The notes beneath the pieces are model-generated. The model worked only from the letters and a program-made list of their open reading frames with translations, did not search any database and was not told the origin of the DNA. Shown here piece after piece: positions 1 to 7,773 of a DNA stretch of 64,000 bases. This DNA comes from Thiodiazotropha sp050291245 (GTDB lineage Bacteria; Pseudomonadota; Gammaproteobacteria; Chromatiales; Chromatiaceae). The stretch's first letter is position 1. The number at the start of each line of letters is the position of its first letter. The translations under genes were made by a program, and so were the position numbers. The stretch covers positions 27,468 through 91,467 of the forward strand of contig JBNKJP010000002.1 in the NCBI GenBank assembly GCA_050291245.1, written 5' to 3'.

Positions 1-748
1 CGGCAGTGGCCGGAGGCTGAGCAGGTACGGGAGTCGGGCTCTGCGGGACCGTCAGGGCATTTGTCTGGGGTATTGTTTGGGGCAATGTCTGGGGTGGTGT
101 GCCCGGGGGTGGGGTACCTGTGCCGGGAGTGGATTGTTGTCCTCCTGTCATGGGTGGGGAGGGATTGATGAAGCTGCGTACCAATCCGACGAGTCGCATC
201 AGGTTGAGTTTTAAATCCTGTGAGTTCACCTTGCCTTGCAGCAGCAGGGACTCGGTTTGGTTGCCACTCATGGGCAGGGCACGGGACAGGACCGTCTTAA
301 ATTGCGGATCGTTCAGTTTTACCACCTGATTGATTAACTGCTCCACGGCCTGCCGGACCGGGGTTGGCAGCGGCGTGCTAGTGCTATCGGGTTTCGCCAG
401 GGTCTGGCTCAGGGCCTGGAACAATCGGGGCAGGGGTTGTTGGCGGGGCAGGGTGCTCTTCAGTGCCATTGCGGTCAGGGCCTTCTGACTGGGCAGGGTC
501 AGGACTCTGAGTTCCGGAAGTTCGCCGGTCTTTTCAACCTGCAACAGCAGGGGCTGACCCGGTTTGACGCTGAGGGTGGTCTGCGCGGTCAGCCGGGTGA
601 CACCTATGCGTAACTGCATGGCGCCTTCGATGGTTTCACTCAATGCGGTACCGTGCAGGAGCTGTCCGGGTTGAAGATTCTGTAACAGGGCTCGGGTGGT
701 GGTTGCCGAGGGCAGGGGTGGCAGGATTTTCGCGATTGGGATCTGCAT
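1..748 (-). CDS. FliK-like flagellar hook-length control protein, N-terminal part (runs off window)
   Basis: The minus-strand frame is open from an ATG at 748 to the window edge, about 249 codons, so the C-terminus is missing. An in-frame stop lies 10 codons upstream of the ATG, so this is the only usable ATG; I see no clear Shine-Dalgarno site before it. The N-terminal half has the pattern of pseudomonad-type FliK proteins: a small OB-like segment with GQPLLLQV followed by PELRVL. It is followed by a Pro/Thr/Gln-rich linker at the visible end (repeated PQT and TPP). In that family the conserved C-terminal domain controls the switch of the flagellar export gate, but it is not in view. No other flagellar gene is visible, so the assignment rests on the N-terminal pattern only. 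Confidence 0.55.
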   Translation of the reverse strand, partial: MQIPIAKILPPLPSATTTRALLQNLQPGQLLHGTALSETIEGAMQLRIGVTRLTAQTTLSVKPGQPLLLQVEKTGELPELRVLTLPSQKALTAMALKSTLPRQQPLPRLFQALSQTLAKPDSTSTPLPTPVRQAVEQLINQVVKLNDPQFKTVLSRALPMSGNQTESLLLQGKVNSQDLKLNLMRLVGLVRSFINPSPPMTGGQQSTPGTGTPPPGTPPQTLPQTIPQTNALTVPQSPTPVPAQPPATA

Positions 749-948
749 GGATTGATGGTTGCCGGTCGCTTCGGGTCAGGTTGGGGTTTCAGGGCGCTTT
801 CTGAAGTATACGTGAATCTGTACGAGTCTGATGAAAGTGTTGCTATGAACAGGACCGATCGACTACCCGATCCGCCGGGTGTTTTCTCACGCAACCCACA
901 AGGCTCTGTTTCAGGCTATAGTTTGGTTGAGTTTAGGAAGGGTTGTTT

Positions 949-1734
949 ATGACGTCACAGGAACAAAATACGCCGCAGGGATGGTATATCAGGCACGAGG
1001 GTTTAGTGACCGGTCCCCATGCCGAGGCCCGGATACGTCAGCACCTGTTGGACGGAACCTGGGTGTTGTCGGATGAGATCAGTCTGGACAAGAAGAACTG
1101 GCAGGCTTTGCTGAGTGTACCCAAAGTGGTGCCGCTGCAGATGCGCGCCGAAGCGGGTGATGCCGGTGCGCGGATGCAAATCAATACCCGTGACAAGTTG
1201 ACCGCCCAGGACCGGGAGGAGATCCGGCGCATCCCGGTGATACCCCTGGTGGTGATTACCCTGGTGTTGGTGACAGTGGTGTCTCTGGCGTTGTTCCTGA
1301 ATCGTGGTGGCGAGTCGGATTCACCCCTGTGTGATGCACCGCCGGGGCCGGGTGTGAACTGGCGAAACTGTATGCTGGTCGGATTGGATGCGGGATCGGC
1401 CAGCCTTGCGGGGGCGAATCTCAACAGTGCGGTGTTGCGAGACGCTGAGTTGAGCGCCACCGATCTGAGCGACGCCCGGCTCGACTACGCGGATCTGCGT
1501 GCCGCGAATCTCAGCTATGCCCGGCTGCATCGCGCCTCGCTGCTGGGCGCGAACCTCCAGAGTGCGGATCTCCGGGAGGCCGATCTGAGCAGTGCCGATC
1601 TGCGTTTCGCGGACTTCACCGGCAGTCGCGTGGAGGGGCTGCTGTTGAACGGTGCGCATCTGGACGAGGCGATCTGGATCGATGGCCGCAGCTGCACTAC
1701 CGGATCAGTGGGTGCTTGCCGTTTCGGGGAATGA
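949..1734 (+). CDS. GYF-like / single-TM / pentapeptide-repeat protein
   Basis: The protein has 261 residues. The ATG at 949 is chosen over an upstream TTG because AGGAAGGG lies 7-14 bases before it. Three parts are visible. Residues ~10-60 resemble a GYF_2-type domain (WYIRHEG, TGPHAEARIRQHLLDG, then a W and a KNW). A hydrophobic helix lies at ~95-117 (IPLVVITLVLVTVVSLALFL). A run of pentapeptide repeats of the A(D/N)L-x-x type spans ~145-225 and should fold as a right-handed quadrilateral beta-helix. The short Cys-containing tail resembles the cap after such repeats. GYF-like domains bind peptides, so a membrane-anchored adaptor is plausible, but the function is unknown. The 3' end overlaps the convergent AMMECR1 gene by 30 bases. 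Confidence 0.8.
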   Translation: MTSQEQNTPQGWYIRHEGLVTGPHAEARIRQHLLDGTWVLSDEISLDKKNWQALLSVPKVVPLQMRAEAGDAGARMQINTRDKLTAQDREEIRRIPVIPLVVITLVLVTVVSLALFLNRGGESDSPLCDAPPGPGVNWRNCMLVGLDAGSASLAGANLNSAVLRDAELSATDLSDARLDYADLRAANLSYARLHRASLLGANLQSADLREADLSSADLRFADFTGSRVEGLLLNGAHLDEAIWIDGRSCTTGSVGACRFGE

Positions 1735-2298
1735 TTCGGTTTCGTAACGATACACCTCGAGGTTGTCCGACCAGTAGTGGGGAGGCAACCCGGCCTTCTG
1801 TTTGAGGTGATTGAGAAAATCCCGGGTGTCGGGCAGGGATTCCCAGACCGAGGGGAGAAAGGTGCCACGGTGGCGACCGTCCTCCAGGATCAGGCCGTCA
1901 ATCCCCGGTCTGATTTGACGCAGCAGGTCCTCCTCAGATTTGAATGACAGGGGTTCGGAGGGGGTGAGGATCGAGATGTGTATCTCCAGATGGTGCAGTT
2001 CCGGCTCCGTCAGGGGCGGGAAGCGGGGATCGCGAAACGCCGCGGAAAAGGCGTTTTCCGCGACATCCGTTACCAGTGGCTGGTAGGCATCCAGATGCCC
2101 GATGCAGCCGCGCAGCAGGTTGTCACGGTTCAGGGTTACGAAACAGGCACGCTCCACACGCAGTGCTTCCGGGTAGTCCCGGGGATCGGTCCTCAGCGGT
2201 GACTGATGTTGCAAGCCGTGCCGGATCGAGTGCCAGGCGACTTCCATGAGCTGGTTGCGAAGCGGTTGCGCGAGATGGGTCGTCGATGGAATGTTCAT
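1705..2298 (-). CDS. amrA: AMMECR1-family protein (AmmeMemoRadiSam system protein A)
   Basis: The 197-residue protein is a single AMMECR1 domain over nearly its whole length: ERACFVTLN, then RGCIGHLDAYQPL, then AFRDPRFPPLTEPEL and EIHISILTPSEPL, followed by GIDGLILEDG and FLPSVWESLPD. Family members occur with a Memo-like dioxygenase-fold protein and a radical SAM protein, and the three are thought to act together in an uncharacterised modification. Here the two partners lie about 20 kb away (21658-23557), so the set is present but split. The AGGACCCGTCTC upstream of the ATG gives a weak ribosome site. The gene is convergent with the pentapeptide-repeat gene, and their ends overlap by 30 bases. 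Confidence 0.9.
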   Translation of the reverse strand: MNIPSTTHLAQPLRNQLMEVAWHSIRHGLQHQSPLRTDPRDYPEALRVERACFVTLNRDNLLRGCIGHLDAYQPLVTDVAENAFSAAFRDPRFPPLTEPELHHLEIHISILTPSEPLSFKSEEDLLRQIRPGIDGLILEDGRHRGTFLPSVWESLPDTRDFLNHLKQKAGLPPHYWSDNLEVYRYETESFPETASTH

Positions 2299-2770
2299 GA
2301 GACGGGTCCTCTCGGGAATGCCTTCCTATGCCTAATCTTGGTGAATATTCTGCTTGGGTACAAGGGCGGATAGTAATTTTGAGTTTTTAGTTTTAAGTTT
2401 TTAGTTGTGGTGTTCGCTACGCTCACGGTTATTTATATCCTCTCACCCTGATCCTCTTCCGGTGGGAGAGGGGACGTGTTTTTAAAATACATCATGTGCG
2501 GTCAGTCAGATCATGCTAACAAGTTTTTGGTTTACACCGACCTCCGATCCATGCATTCCCTCTCCCTCCGGGAGAGGGCCAGGGTGAGGGGAACAAAAAC
2601 GTGAGCGCAGCGAACACCACAACTAAAAACTTAAAACTAAAAACTAAAAATTATTCTTCCCCCGCCGTGATGACGGTTACAGCATTCCAAACAAATCGGA
2701 AATCCACTGGCATAGTCGTGCCAGGTTCGCCATAATCCGCCCTCGTTTATGTACCCGGGAATGATCAGAT
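2299..2770. repeat. 472-base intergenic region with a nested long inverted repeat (2375-2652)
   Basis: No gene is seen. The outer arms 2375-2427 and 2600-2652 are 53 bases each and nearly perfect inverted copies, consisting of an A/T-rich AAACTTAAAACTAAAAAC tract joined to GTGTTCGCTGCGCTCACG. Inside them lies a second inverted pair, roughly 2439-2474 and 2555-2592, built on CTCTCACCCTG and GGGAGAGGG. The whole would form a long cruciform or hairpin. A related single arm (GTGAGCGCAGCGAAC) recurs at 50670-50684. The spacing and terminal-inverted layout suggest a dead mobile repeat or a strong bidirectional transcription barrier between AMMECR1 and rdgC. Confidence 0.8.
2707..2724 (+). promoter_or_regulatory. 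Palindrome upstream of rdgC
   Basis: CTGGCA-6 bases-TGCCAG forms a perfect inverted repeat 46 bases before the rdgC start. It could be an operator or a 5'-UTR hairpin. I cannot assign a regulator; it does not match a LexA box. Confidence 0.3.
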
Positions 2771-3682
2771 ATGTGGTTCAAGAATCTCAGGATCTATCTG
2801 CTGCAGCAGCCGTTCAACCTCACCCAGGAGGCGTTGACGGAACGCCTGCAGGGCAAAGGGTTCCAACCCTGCGGCAGCCATGATGTGAGCAGTGTGGGCT
2901 GGGACAGTCCCGTAGGTCGCCAGGCCGAGATCCTGGTGCATGAGATCGGCGGCTGTCAGCTGATCTGCGCCCGCCAGGAGGACAAATTGCTGCCCTCTGC
3001 GGTGGTCAATGAACTGGTCGATGAGAAGCTTGCCCTGATCGAGCAGGAGGAGGGGCGTAAGGTGGGGCGCAAGGAGCGTACCGAACTGCGTGAGGACACC
3101 TATCAGCAGTTACTACCCCAGGCCTTCAGTCGCCACACCCGGCAGTATGCCATGATCGATAAGCAACAAGGCTGGATCCTGGTGGATGCCGCCAGCGCCA
3201 ACAAGGCGGAGAGCCTGATCAGTCTGCTGCGCGAAACCCTGGGCAGTCTACCCGTCAAACCCTGGGAGAGCCACGTGTCCCCGGCCCATGTCATGACTGA
3301 GTGGTTGAAGAATCCGCTTCAACACCCGGGCTTCACGCTGCTGGATAGCTGCGAACTCAAGGACCGCTCGGACGAATCGAGCGTGCTGCGCTGCAAGGGG
3401 CAGGATCTTACCGCCGATGAGATGTTGGCGCACCTTGAGGCGGGCAAGGATGTGGTCAAGCTATCAGTGGAGTGGGATGAGCACCTCTCCTGCCTGCTGG
3501 ATGCGGATCTTTCGGTCAAGCGGTTGCGTTTTCTCGATCTGATTCAGGAACAGGCGGCGGATCATCAGGTGAGTGGTGAGATGGATGCCTTCGACAGTCA
3601 ATTCAGTCTCATGACCTTGGAATTCCGCCGGTTTCTACCGAAGCTGTTTGAACTGTTCGGCGGTGTCGAGGGTTCATCCTGA
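2771..3682 (+). CDS. rdgC: Recombination-associated protein RdgC
   Basis: The protein has 303 residues, the usual length, and begins with the family signature MWFKNLRIYLL. Other hallmarks are GFQPCG near residue 35, VGWDSP, LLPSAVVNELVDEK, the G-RK-G-RK-x-R-TELRED segment, and LSVEWDEHLSCLLDADLSVKRLRF in the C-terminal half. RdgC forms a ring-shaped dimer that binds double-stranded DNA without sequence preference and restrains RecA in E. coli. It stands alone here, between repeat-filled spacers, and no partner gene is adjacent. Confidence 0.95.
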   Translation: MWFKNLRIYLLQQPFNLTQEALTERLQGKGFQPCGSHDVSSVGWDSPVGRQAEILVHEIGGCQLICARQEDKLLPSAVVNELVDEKLALIEQEEGRKVGRKERTELREDTYQQLLPQAFSRHTRQYAMIDKQQGWILVDAASANKAESLISLLRETLGSLPVKPWESHVSPAHVMTEWLKNPLQHPGFTLLDSCELKDRSDESSVLRCKGQDLTADEMLAHLEAGKDVVKLSVEWDEHLSCLLDADLSVKRLRFLDLIQEQAADHQVSGEMDAFDSQFSLMTLEFRRFLPKLFELFGGVEGSS

Positions 3683-3684
3683 GA

Positions 3685-3779
3685 CGAACAGTACTTATTT
3701 AAGGCAATGCACTGGATTTTCGACATTCCGGCATTCACCGGGATGACGGTGGTTATAGGCTTATGAAAGTGCCATTGCC
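3685..3779. mobile_element. Short copy (95 bases) of a TIR-bearing MITE-like repeat
   Basis: The left end CGAACAGTACTTATTTAAGG and the right end, inverted as CAATGGCACTTTCATAAGCC, are imperfect terminal inverted repeats. The same ends flank the copies at 26100, 28909, 37190 and 61111. The core is a damaged version of the CCGGCATTCACCGGGATGACGG hairpin common to the family. It begins directly after the rdgC stop codon. Confidence 0.7.
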
Positions 3780-3846
3780 TCATAGGGCGCCTTCATTGAG
3801 ATTTGTTCAACAGGCTGTGAAATAACCTGGTCTATATAGTGGTTTA

Positions 3847-3888
3847 TTGATTCAGGTCAATGCTAGTCCGGGGTCGAATCATTACGCT
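3847..3888 (+). promoter_or_regulatory. FNR/ANR-type box and -10 element of a putative small RNA promoter
   Basis: TTGATTCAGGTCAA at 3847-3860 matches the FNR/ANR consensus TTGAT-N4-ATCAA at nine of ten positions. Its centre lies 41.5 bases before 3895, and TACGCT at 3883-3888 falls exactly where the -10 hexamer of a class II FNR-activated promoter should be. No ORF starts downstream before the terminator at 3934-3988. Basis: motif and spacing are seen in the sequence; activation by an FNR homologue under low oxygen is inference. Confidence 0.5.
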
Positions 3889-3894
3889 GTTCAC

Positions 3895-3988
3895 ACGCTC
3901 ACGGTTGGTCGTTTCCGTGTAAAGCGCTAGTCTGGCGGGGGTGCCAGGGTCCAATTGCCTCCAGGATCGCACCCCCGCCTGTTTTTTT
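3895..3988 (+). ncRNA. Putative FNR-controlled small RNA, about 94 nt
   Basis: From the inferred start at ~3895 the transcript can fold a first hairpin (CGCT-CACGG, ten-base loop, CCGTG, bulge, AGCG). This is followed by a short single-stranded link and then the intrinsic terminator hairpin. There is no start codon with a usable reading frame. The layout of one 5' hairpin, an open linker and a terminator with seven U residues is typical of trans-acting regulatory RNAs such as anaerobically induced FnrS-type RNAs. I see no sequence match to FnrS and do not claim homology. Confidence 0.45.
3934..3988 (+). terminator. Intrinsic terminator
   Basis: GGCGGGGGTGC (3934-3944) pairs perfectly with GCACCCCCGCC (3969-3979). 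The stem is 11 GC-rich base pairs followed by TGTTTTTTT. It works only in the plus direction, because there is no U-run on the other strand. It is 250 bases beyond rdgC, which is too far to be that gene's natural terminator and supports a separate transcript. Confidence 0.85.
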
Positions 3989-4018
3989 CCTCTCCTTGCT
4001 TCGCTTCCACAACCACGC

Positions 4019-5029
4019 TCAGTTGTAATCGTAATAGTCCAGAAACCACTCCGCGAAGCGTGCCACGCCGTCTTCCAGTCGGGTGTCGGGTTTGTATCCG
4101 GTATCGGCGATCAGGTCTTCCACATCGGCATAGGTAGCGATGACGTCGCCGTCTTGCAGGGGTAACAGGTTGAGTTCCGCCTTTTTGCCTAGGCTCTGTT
4201 CCAGCAGTTCGATGTAGCGCATCAGCTCGGTGGGTTGATGGTTGCCGATATTGTAGAGCCGGTAGGGGGCTGTGCTGGTGGCGGAATCAGGATGGTCGGA
4301 ATCCCACTCCGGGTTGGGTTCGGGGATGCGATCCAGCACCCGGATCACCCCTTCCACGATGTCATCGATGTAGGTGAAGTCCCGGCGGTGCTTGCCATAG
4401 TTGAATACATCAATGGGTTCGCCGCGCATGATCTTATGGGCGAATTTAAGCATCGCCATGTCGGGGCGGCTCCAAGGGCCATAGACCGTGAAAAAACGCA
4501 GTCCGGTGGTGGGCAGGCGGTAGAGGTGGCTGTAGGTATGGGCCATCAGCTCGTTGGCCTTCTTGGTAGCCGCGTAGAGACTCACCGGATGGTCCACGTT
4601 GTCATGCACGGAGAAAGGCATGGAGGTGTTGGCGCCGTATACGGAACTGCTCGAGGCGTAGACCAGGTGTTCCACACCGTTATGCCGGCAACCTTCCAGG
4701 ATGTGGCCGAATCCCATCAGGTTCGAATCCACATAGGCGAGGGGATTTTCGATGGAGTAGCGCACCCCGGCCTGAGCGGCGAGATTGACCACTCGGTGGG
4801 GTTTGTATTCGGTGAATACATCAGCGATGCCCTGACGATCCTCCAGGGCCATGCGCAGGTCGGTGAAGTTCGGGTAGGCCAGGGTCCGCTCCAGCCGTGC
4901 CTTTTTCAAGCTCACATCGTAATAGTCGTTGAGACAATCGATGCTGATGACTTCGTCTCCGCGATCCAGGAGCCGAAGCGCCAGCGCGGAGCCGATGAAG
5001 CCGGCTCCTCCCGTGATGAGTACTCGCAT
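4019..5029 (-). CDS. NAD-dependent epimerase, UDP-glucuronate 4-epimerase-like
   Basis: The 336-residue protein is an extended short-chain dehydrogenase/reductase of the UDP-GlcA/UDP-GalA epimerase type. The Rossmann motif GGAGFIG is at residues 7-13, the LAAQAGVRYSIENP segment at ~83-96, the SSSSVYG strand at 126-132 and the catalytic Y152-x3-K156 at 152-156. RRDFTYIDDIVEGV is the usual substrate-side motif. The reaction would be UDP-glucuronate to UDP-galacturonate, supplying a surface polysaccharide. It is the last gene of a minus-strand group after a TviC/WbpP-like epimerase (60-base gap) and a TviB-like dehydrogenase. Other C4 epimerase substrates cannot be excluded. Confidence 0.85.
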   Translation of the reverse strand: MRVLITGGAGFIGSALALRLLDRGDEVISIDCLNDYYDVSLKKARLERTLAYPNFTDLRMALEDRQGIADVFTEYKPHRVVNLAAQAGVRYSIENPLAYVDSNLMGFGHILEGCRHNGVEHLVYASSSSVYGANTSMPFSVHDNVDHPVSLYAATKKANELMAHTYSHLYRLPTTGLRFFTVYGPWSRPDMAMLKFAHKIMRGEPIDVFNYGKHRRDFTYIDDIVEGVIRVLDRIPEPNPEWDSDHPDSATSTAPYRLYNIGNHQPTELMRYIELLEQSLGKKAELNLLPLQDGDVIATYADVEDLIADTGYKPDTRLEDGVARFAEWFLDYYDYN

Positions 5030-5089
5030 GATCTTCCTTCCAGCAGATTGCGCCGGACCTTTCGGATCCGGGCAAATAATTCAGTGTTG

Positions 5090-6136
5090 TTAAACCTTCG
5101 CCTCGGAGGCTGTCAGGTCGTTGACATACCAGGACATGGCCTCGGCCAGTCCCTGGTCGATGTTGTGACTCGGTTGATAGCCCAGCAGTCGCTGTGCCTT
5201 TTCGGTGTTTGCCAGAGAGTGCCGCACGTCTCCGGGGCGAAAATCCCGGTACACCGGGGCGATATCCGTCAGGTAGGGGAAATCCTGCGCCAGGATGTCG
5301 CGGATCTTGGTGAACAACTGGTTCAGGCTGGTCCGGTCACCCACCGCCACGTTATAGACCTGGTTGGTGGCATCCGGGTTTTCGCAGGTGGCGGCGAGCA
5401 GGTTGGCCTGTACCGCGTTGTCGATATAGCAGAAATCCCGGCTGGTCTCGCCGTCCCCGTTGATGAACACATCTTCCTTGTCGATCATCGAGGCGACCCA
5501 TTTGGGTATGACCGCGGCATAGGCCCCATTGGGATCCTGACGGCGTCCGAAGATGTTGAAATACCTCAGGCCGATGGTTCGGAAGTCGTAACAACGGGCA
5601 AACACCTGGGCATAGTGCTCGTTGACCAGTTTGGTGACCGCGTAGGGGGAGAGCGGGTTGCCGATCGCGTCCTCCACCTTGGGCAGGCCGGGATGGTCTC
5701 CGTAGGTGGAACTCGACGCGGCGTAGACGAAGCGCTTGACCTGGGCGTCCCGGGCCGCCACCAGCATGTTGAGGTAGCCACTGATGTTATTCTCGTTGGT
5801 GGTGATCGGGTCGGCCAGGGAGCGGGGCACCGAACCCAGTGCCGCCTGATGCAGTACGTAATCCACCCCTTCACAGGCCTGGCGGCAGGTGTCGAGGTTA
5901 CGGATGTCCCCCTCGATGAAGCGAAACCCCTGCCATTGCTCCGGGGTGACCACGGACTGGACCTTGTCAAAGTTGTAGGCGTGACCGGTGGAGAAATTGT
6001 CCAGACCGACAACCCGTTGATTCAGGGTCAGCAGGGTCTCCAGCAGATTAGAGCCGATGAAACCGGCGACCCCCGTGACCAGCCAGGTCGCGGGGTTGCT
6101 CGATAGGGTCTGTTTGAGGGTGTCGTAGGTCGTCAT
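5090..6136 (-). CDS. UDP-N-acetylhexosamine 4-epimerase, WbpP/TviC-like
   Basis: The protein has 348 residues. It carries an N-terminal extension before the Rossmann motif (WLVTGVAGFIGSNLLE) and the VGLDNFSTG and HQAALGSVPRSLADP segments. It also has SSSTYGDHP, the catalytic SPYAVTK, and RYFNIFGRRQDPNGAYAAVIPKW, which is characteristic of WbpP/TviC rather than GalE. WbpP interconverts UDP-GlcNAc and UDP-GalNAc; TviC uses the uronic acid forms in Vi-antigen synthesis. The start overlaps the stop of the TviB-like gene upstream by 4 bases, so the two are almost certainly co-translated and act in sequence on the same nucleotide sugar. Confidence 0.9.
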   Translation of the reverse strand: MTTYDTLKQTLSSNPATWLVTGVAGFIGSNLLETLLTLNQRVVGLDNFSTGHAYNFDKVQSVVTPEQWQGFRFIEGDIRNLDTCRQACEGVDYVLHQAALGSVPRSLADPITTNENNISGYLNMLVAARDAQVKRFVYAASSSTYGDHPGLPKVEDAIGNPLSPYAVTKLVNEHYAQVFARCYDFRTIGLRYFNIFGRRQDPNGAYAAVIPKWVASMIDKEDVFINGDGETSRDFCYIDNAVQANLLAATCENPDATNQVYNVAVGDRTSLNQLFTKIRDILAQDFPYLTDIAPVYRDFRPGDVRHSLANTEKAQRLLGYQPSHNIDQGLAEAMSWYVNDLTASEAKV

Positions 6137-7410
6137 AGTCTTGCATCCACATCCTGAACGGGAAGGATGTGTTTGACGTCATAGAGTACCCCGTCTGGTT
6201 TGCACAGGGCGCGGATCTGTTGACTGCCCATGGCGACGAATTCACGGTGCGAAACCGCGATGATGACCGCGTCGTAGGTACCATTGTGCAATTCGGGGAT
6301 CGGACGCAGGCCGTATTCATGCTCGGCCTCGTCCGGATTGACCCAGGGATCATAGAGATCCACCTCGGCGCCGTACTCCTCGAACTCCTTGACGATATCC
6401 ACCACCCGGGTGTTGCGCAGGTCGGGGCAGTTCTCCTTGAAGGTCAGGCCGAGCACTAGAATTTTGTTGTTACGGCTCGCGGTTCCCCGCTTCATCATCA
6501 TCTTCATGACGGTATGCACGACATAGGCGCCCATGCCATCGTTGAGCCGGCGTCCGGCAAGAATGATCTCGGGCTGGTAGCCGATGGATTGGGCCTTGTG
6601 GGTCAGATAGTAGGGGTCGACGCCGATGCAGTGACCGCCGACCAGGCCCGGACGGAAGGGCAGGAAATTCCACTTGCTGCCGGCGGCTTCCAGCACTTCC
6701 AGGGTGTCGATGCCGAGGCGGTTGAAGATCAGGGCCAGTTCATTGATCAGGGCGATGTTCACGTCACGCTGGGTGTTTTCGATCACCTTCGCGGCTTCGG
6801 CTACCTTGATACTGCTTGCCTTGTGGGTGCCGGCGGTGATAATGCTGCGATAGAGCGCATCGACGAAATCGGCGATCTCCGGGGTGGAACCCGAGGTGAC
6901 CTTCTTGATGGTCGGCAGCCGATGATCCTTGTCACCGGGGTTGATGCGCTCGGGGCTATAGCCGACGAAAAAGTCCTGGTTGAATTTCAGTCCGGAGTCG
7001 GCCTCCATGATCGGCACGCAGACCTCTTCAGTGGCGCCGGGGTAGACGGTGGATTCGAAGATGGCCACATCACCGGGTTTGAGCACCTTGCCCAGGGCGT
7101 GGCTGGCACCGACCAGGGGTGACAGGTCCGGCTGCTTGTGTTCGTTGATCGGGGTTGGCACCGTCACGATGTAGACATTGCAGGGTTTCAGGTCTTCGAG
7201 ATTGCTGGTGTAGCTGAGGTGCGGGACCTGCACCAGTTCTTCGGGATCCACTTCCAGGGAACTGTCCTTTCCCGATTTCAATTCCTGTACCCGCGCTTCG
7301 TTGATATCCAGACCCACAGTCGGGAATTTCTTACCGAATTCGACAGCCAGGGGCAGACCCACATAACCCAGGCCGAGTACACCGATGTGCACGTTTTCGA
7401 GATCGCTCAT
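6133..7410 (-). CDS. tviB: UDP-N-acetylglucosamine 6-dehydrogenase, TviB/WbpA-like
   Basis: The 425-residue protein is in the UDP-glucose/GDP-mannose dehydrogenase family. The N-terminal Rossmann motif is GLGYVGLPLA near residues 13-22. TVPTPINEHKQPDL and ESTVYPGATEEVC lie in the NAD domain, and the central dimer helix carries EAAKVIENTQRDVNIALINE. The catalytic Cys is in the GLVGGHCIGVDPYYL motif, and the C-terminal domain has LGLTFKENCPDLRNT. It oxidises the C6 of UDP-GlcNAc (or UDP-GalNAc) to the uronic acid, using two NAD. It is the first gene of the operon. GAAGGAATCAGAGC before the ATG gives a reasonable ribosome site. Confidence 0.92.
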   Translation of the reverse strand: MSDLENVHIGVLGLGYVGLPLAVEFGKKFPTVGLDINEARVQELKSGKDSSLEVDPEELVQVPHLSYTSNLEDLKPCNVYIVTVPTPINEHKQPDLSPLVGASHALGKVLKPGDVAIFESTVYPGATEEVCVPIMEADSGLKFNQDFFVGYSPERINPGDKDHRLPTIKKVTSGSTPEIADFVDALYRSIITAGTHKASSIKVAEAAKVIENTQRDVNIALINELALIFNRLGIDTLEVLEAAGSKWNFLPFRPGLVGGHCIGVDPYYLTHKAQSIGYQPEIILAGRRLNDGMGAYVVHTVMKMMMKRGTASRNNKILVLGLTFKENCPDLRNTRVVDIVKEFEEYGAEVDLYDPWVNPDEAEHEYGLRPIPELHNGTYDAVIIAVSHREFVAMGSQQIRALCKPDGVLYDVKHILPVQDVDARL

Positions 7411-7773
7411 GCTCTGATTCCTTCCTGCTTTGAGATGAATGGTTGGTTTGTATGTCAGATCGTTCTACCCGGACTGATATCCGAATACCGGTTGTCATCC
7501 GGCCGCCTTGTCGGATTACGCAGAACCCGAGCAGGGAATGTCTGGAAGAATGCGCTGGACATCACTTGACACGGATATACGCGCCAATCGCTGACAAGAT
7601 GAAAATTGGCGCCAATGATAACGTGCCATGCCTTTGAAATCGAGCGGATTTAAGGTTTCGCGCCCTGGATCCCGGCATGCGCCGGGGTGACGATGGTTTC
7701 TGGCCCATAGACGCGATTTTTCGGCTCGATTCTCTTAAAGTATGCGTCTTTGCTCACAGATCGGAACCCTCAC
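7411..7773. promoter_or_regulatory. Divergent intergenic region with a palindromic element (7581-7616)
   Basis: This 363-base spacer lies between the UDP-sugar operon (minus) and the B12 radical SAM gene (plus). ATTGGCGCCAAT at 7605-7616 is a perfect 12-base palindrome, and its half GCGCCAAT is repeated at 7581-7588, giving either a stem-loop or two operator half-sites. A fragment of the genome's CCCGGCATGCGCCGGGGTGACG hairpin repeat sits at about 7666-7690. No other gene is seen. Confidence 0.45.

Noticed and set aside
99..329. Plus-strand 76-codon frame
   Set aside because: It is the antisense of the Pro/Gln-rich part of the FliK-like gene, which is open to the window edge.
1321..1868. Minus-strand frames opposite the pentapeptide-repeat gene, one with a repeat-like protein
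   Set aside because: The apparent repeat is the mirror of the pentapeptide repeat codons on the other strand; no ribosome site.
3883..3988. Terminator and hairpin considered as a tRNA, 4.5S or 6S RNA
   Set aside because: No cloverleaf, CCA end, SRP-loop or 6S central bubble could be found; the regulatory sRNA reading fits better.
4235..6106. Plus-strand open frame of 623 codons
   Set aside because: It lies antisense to two unmistakable epimerase genes and across their junction. GC-rich coding DNA leaves long antisense frames; it has no family pattern.
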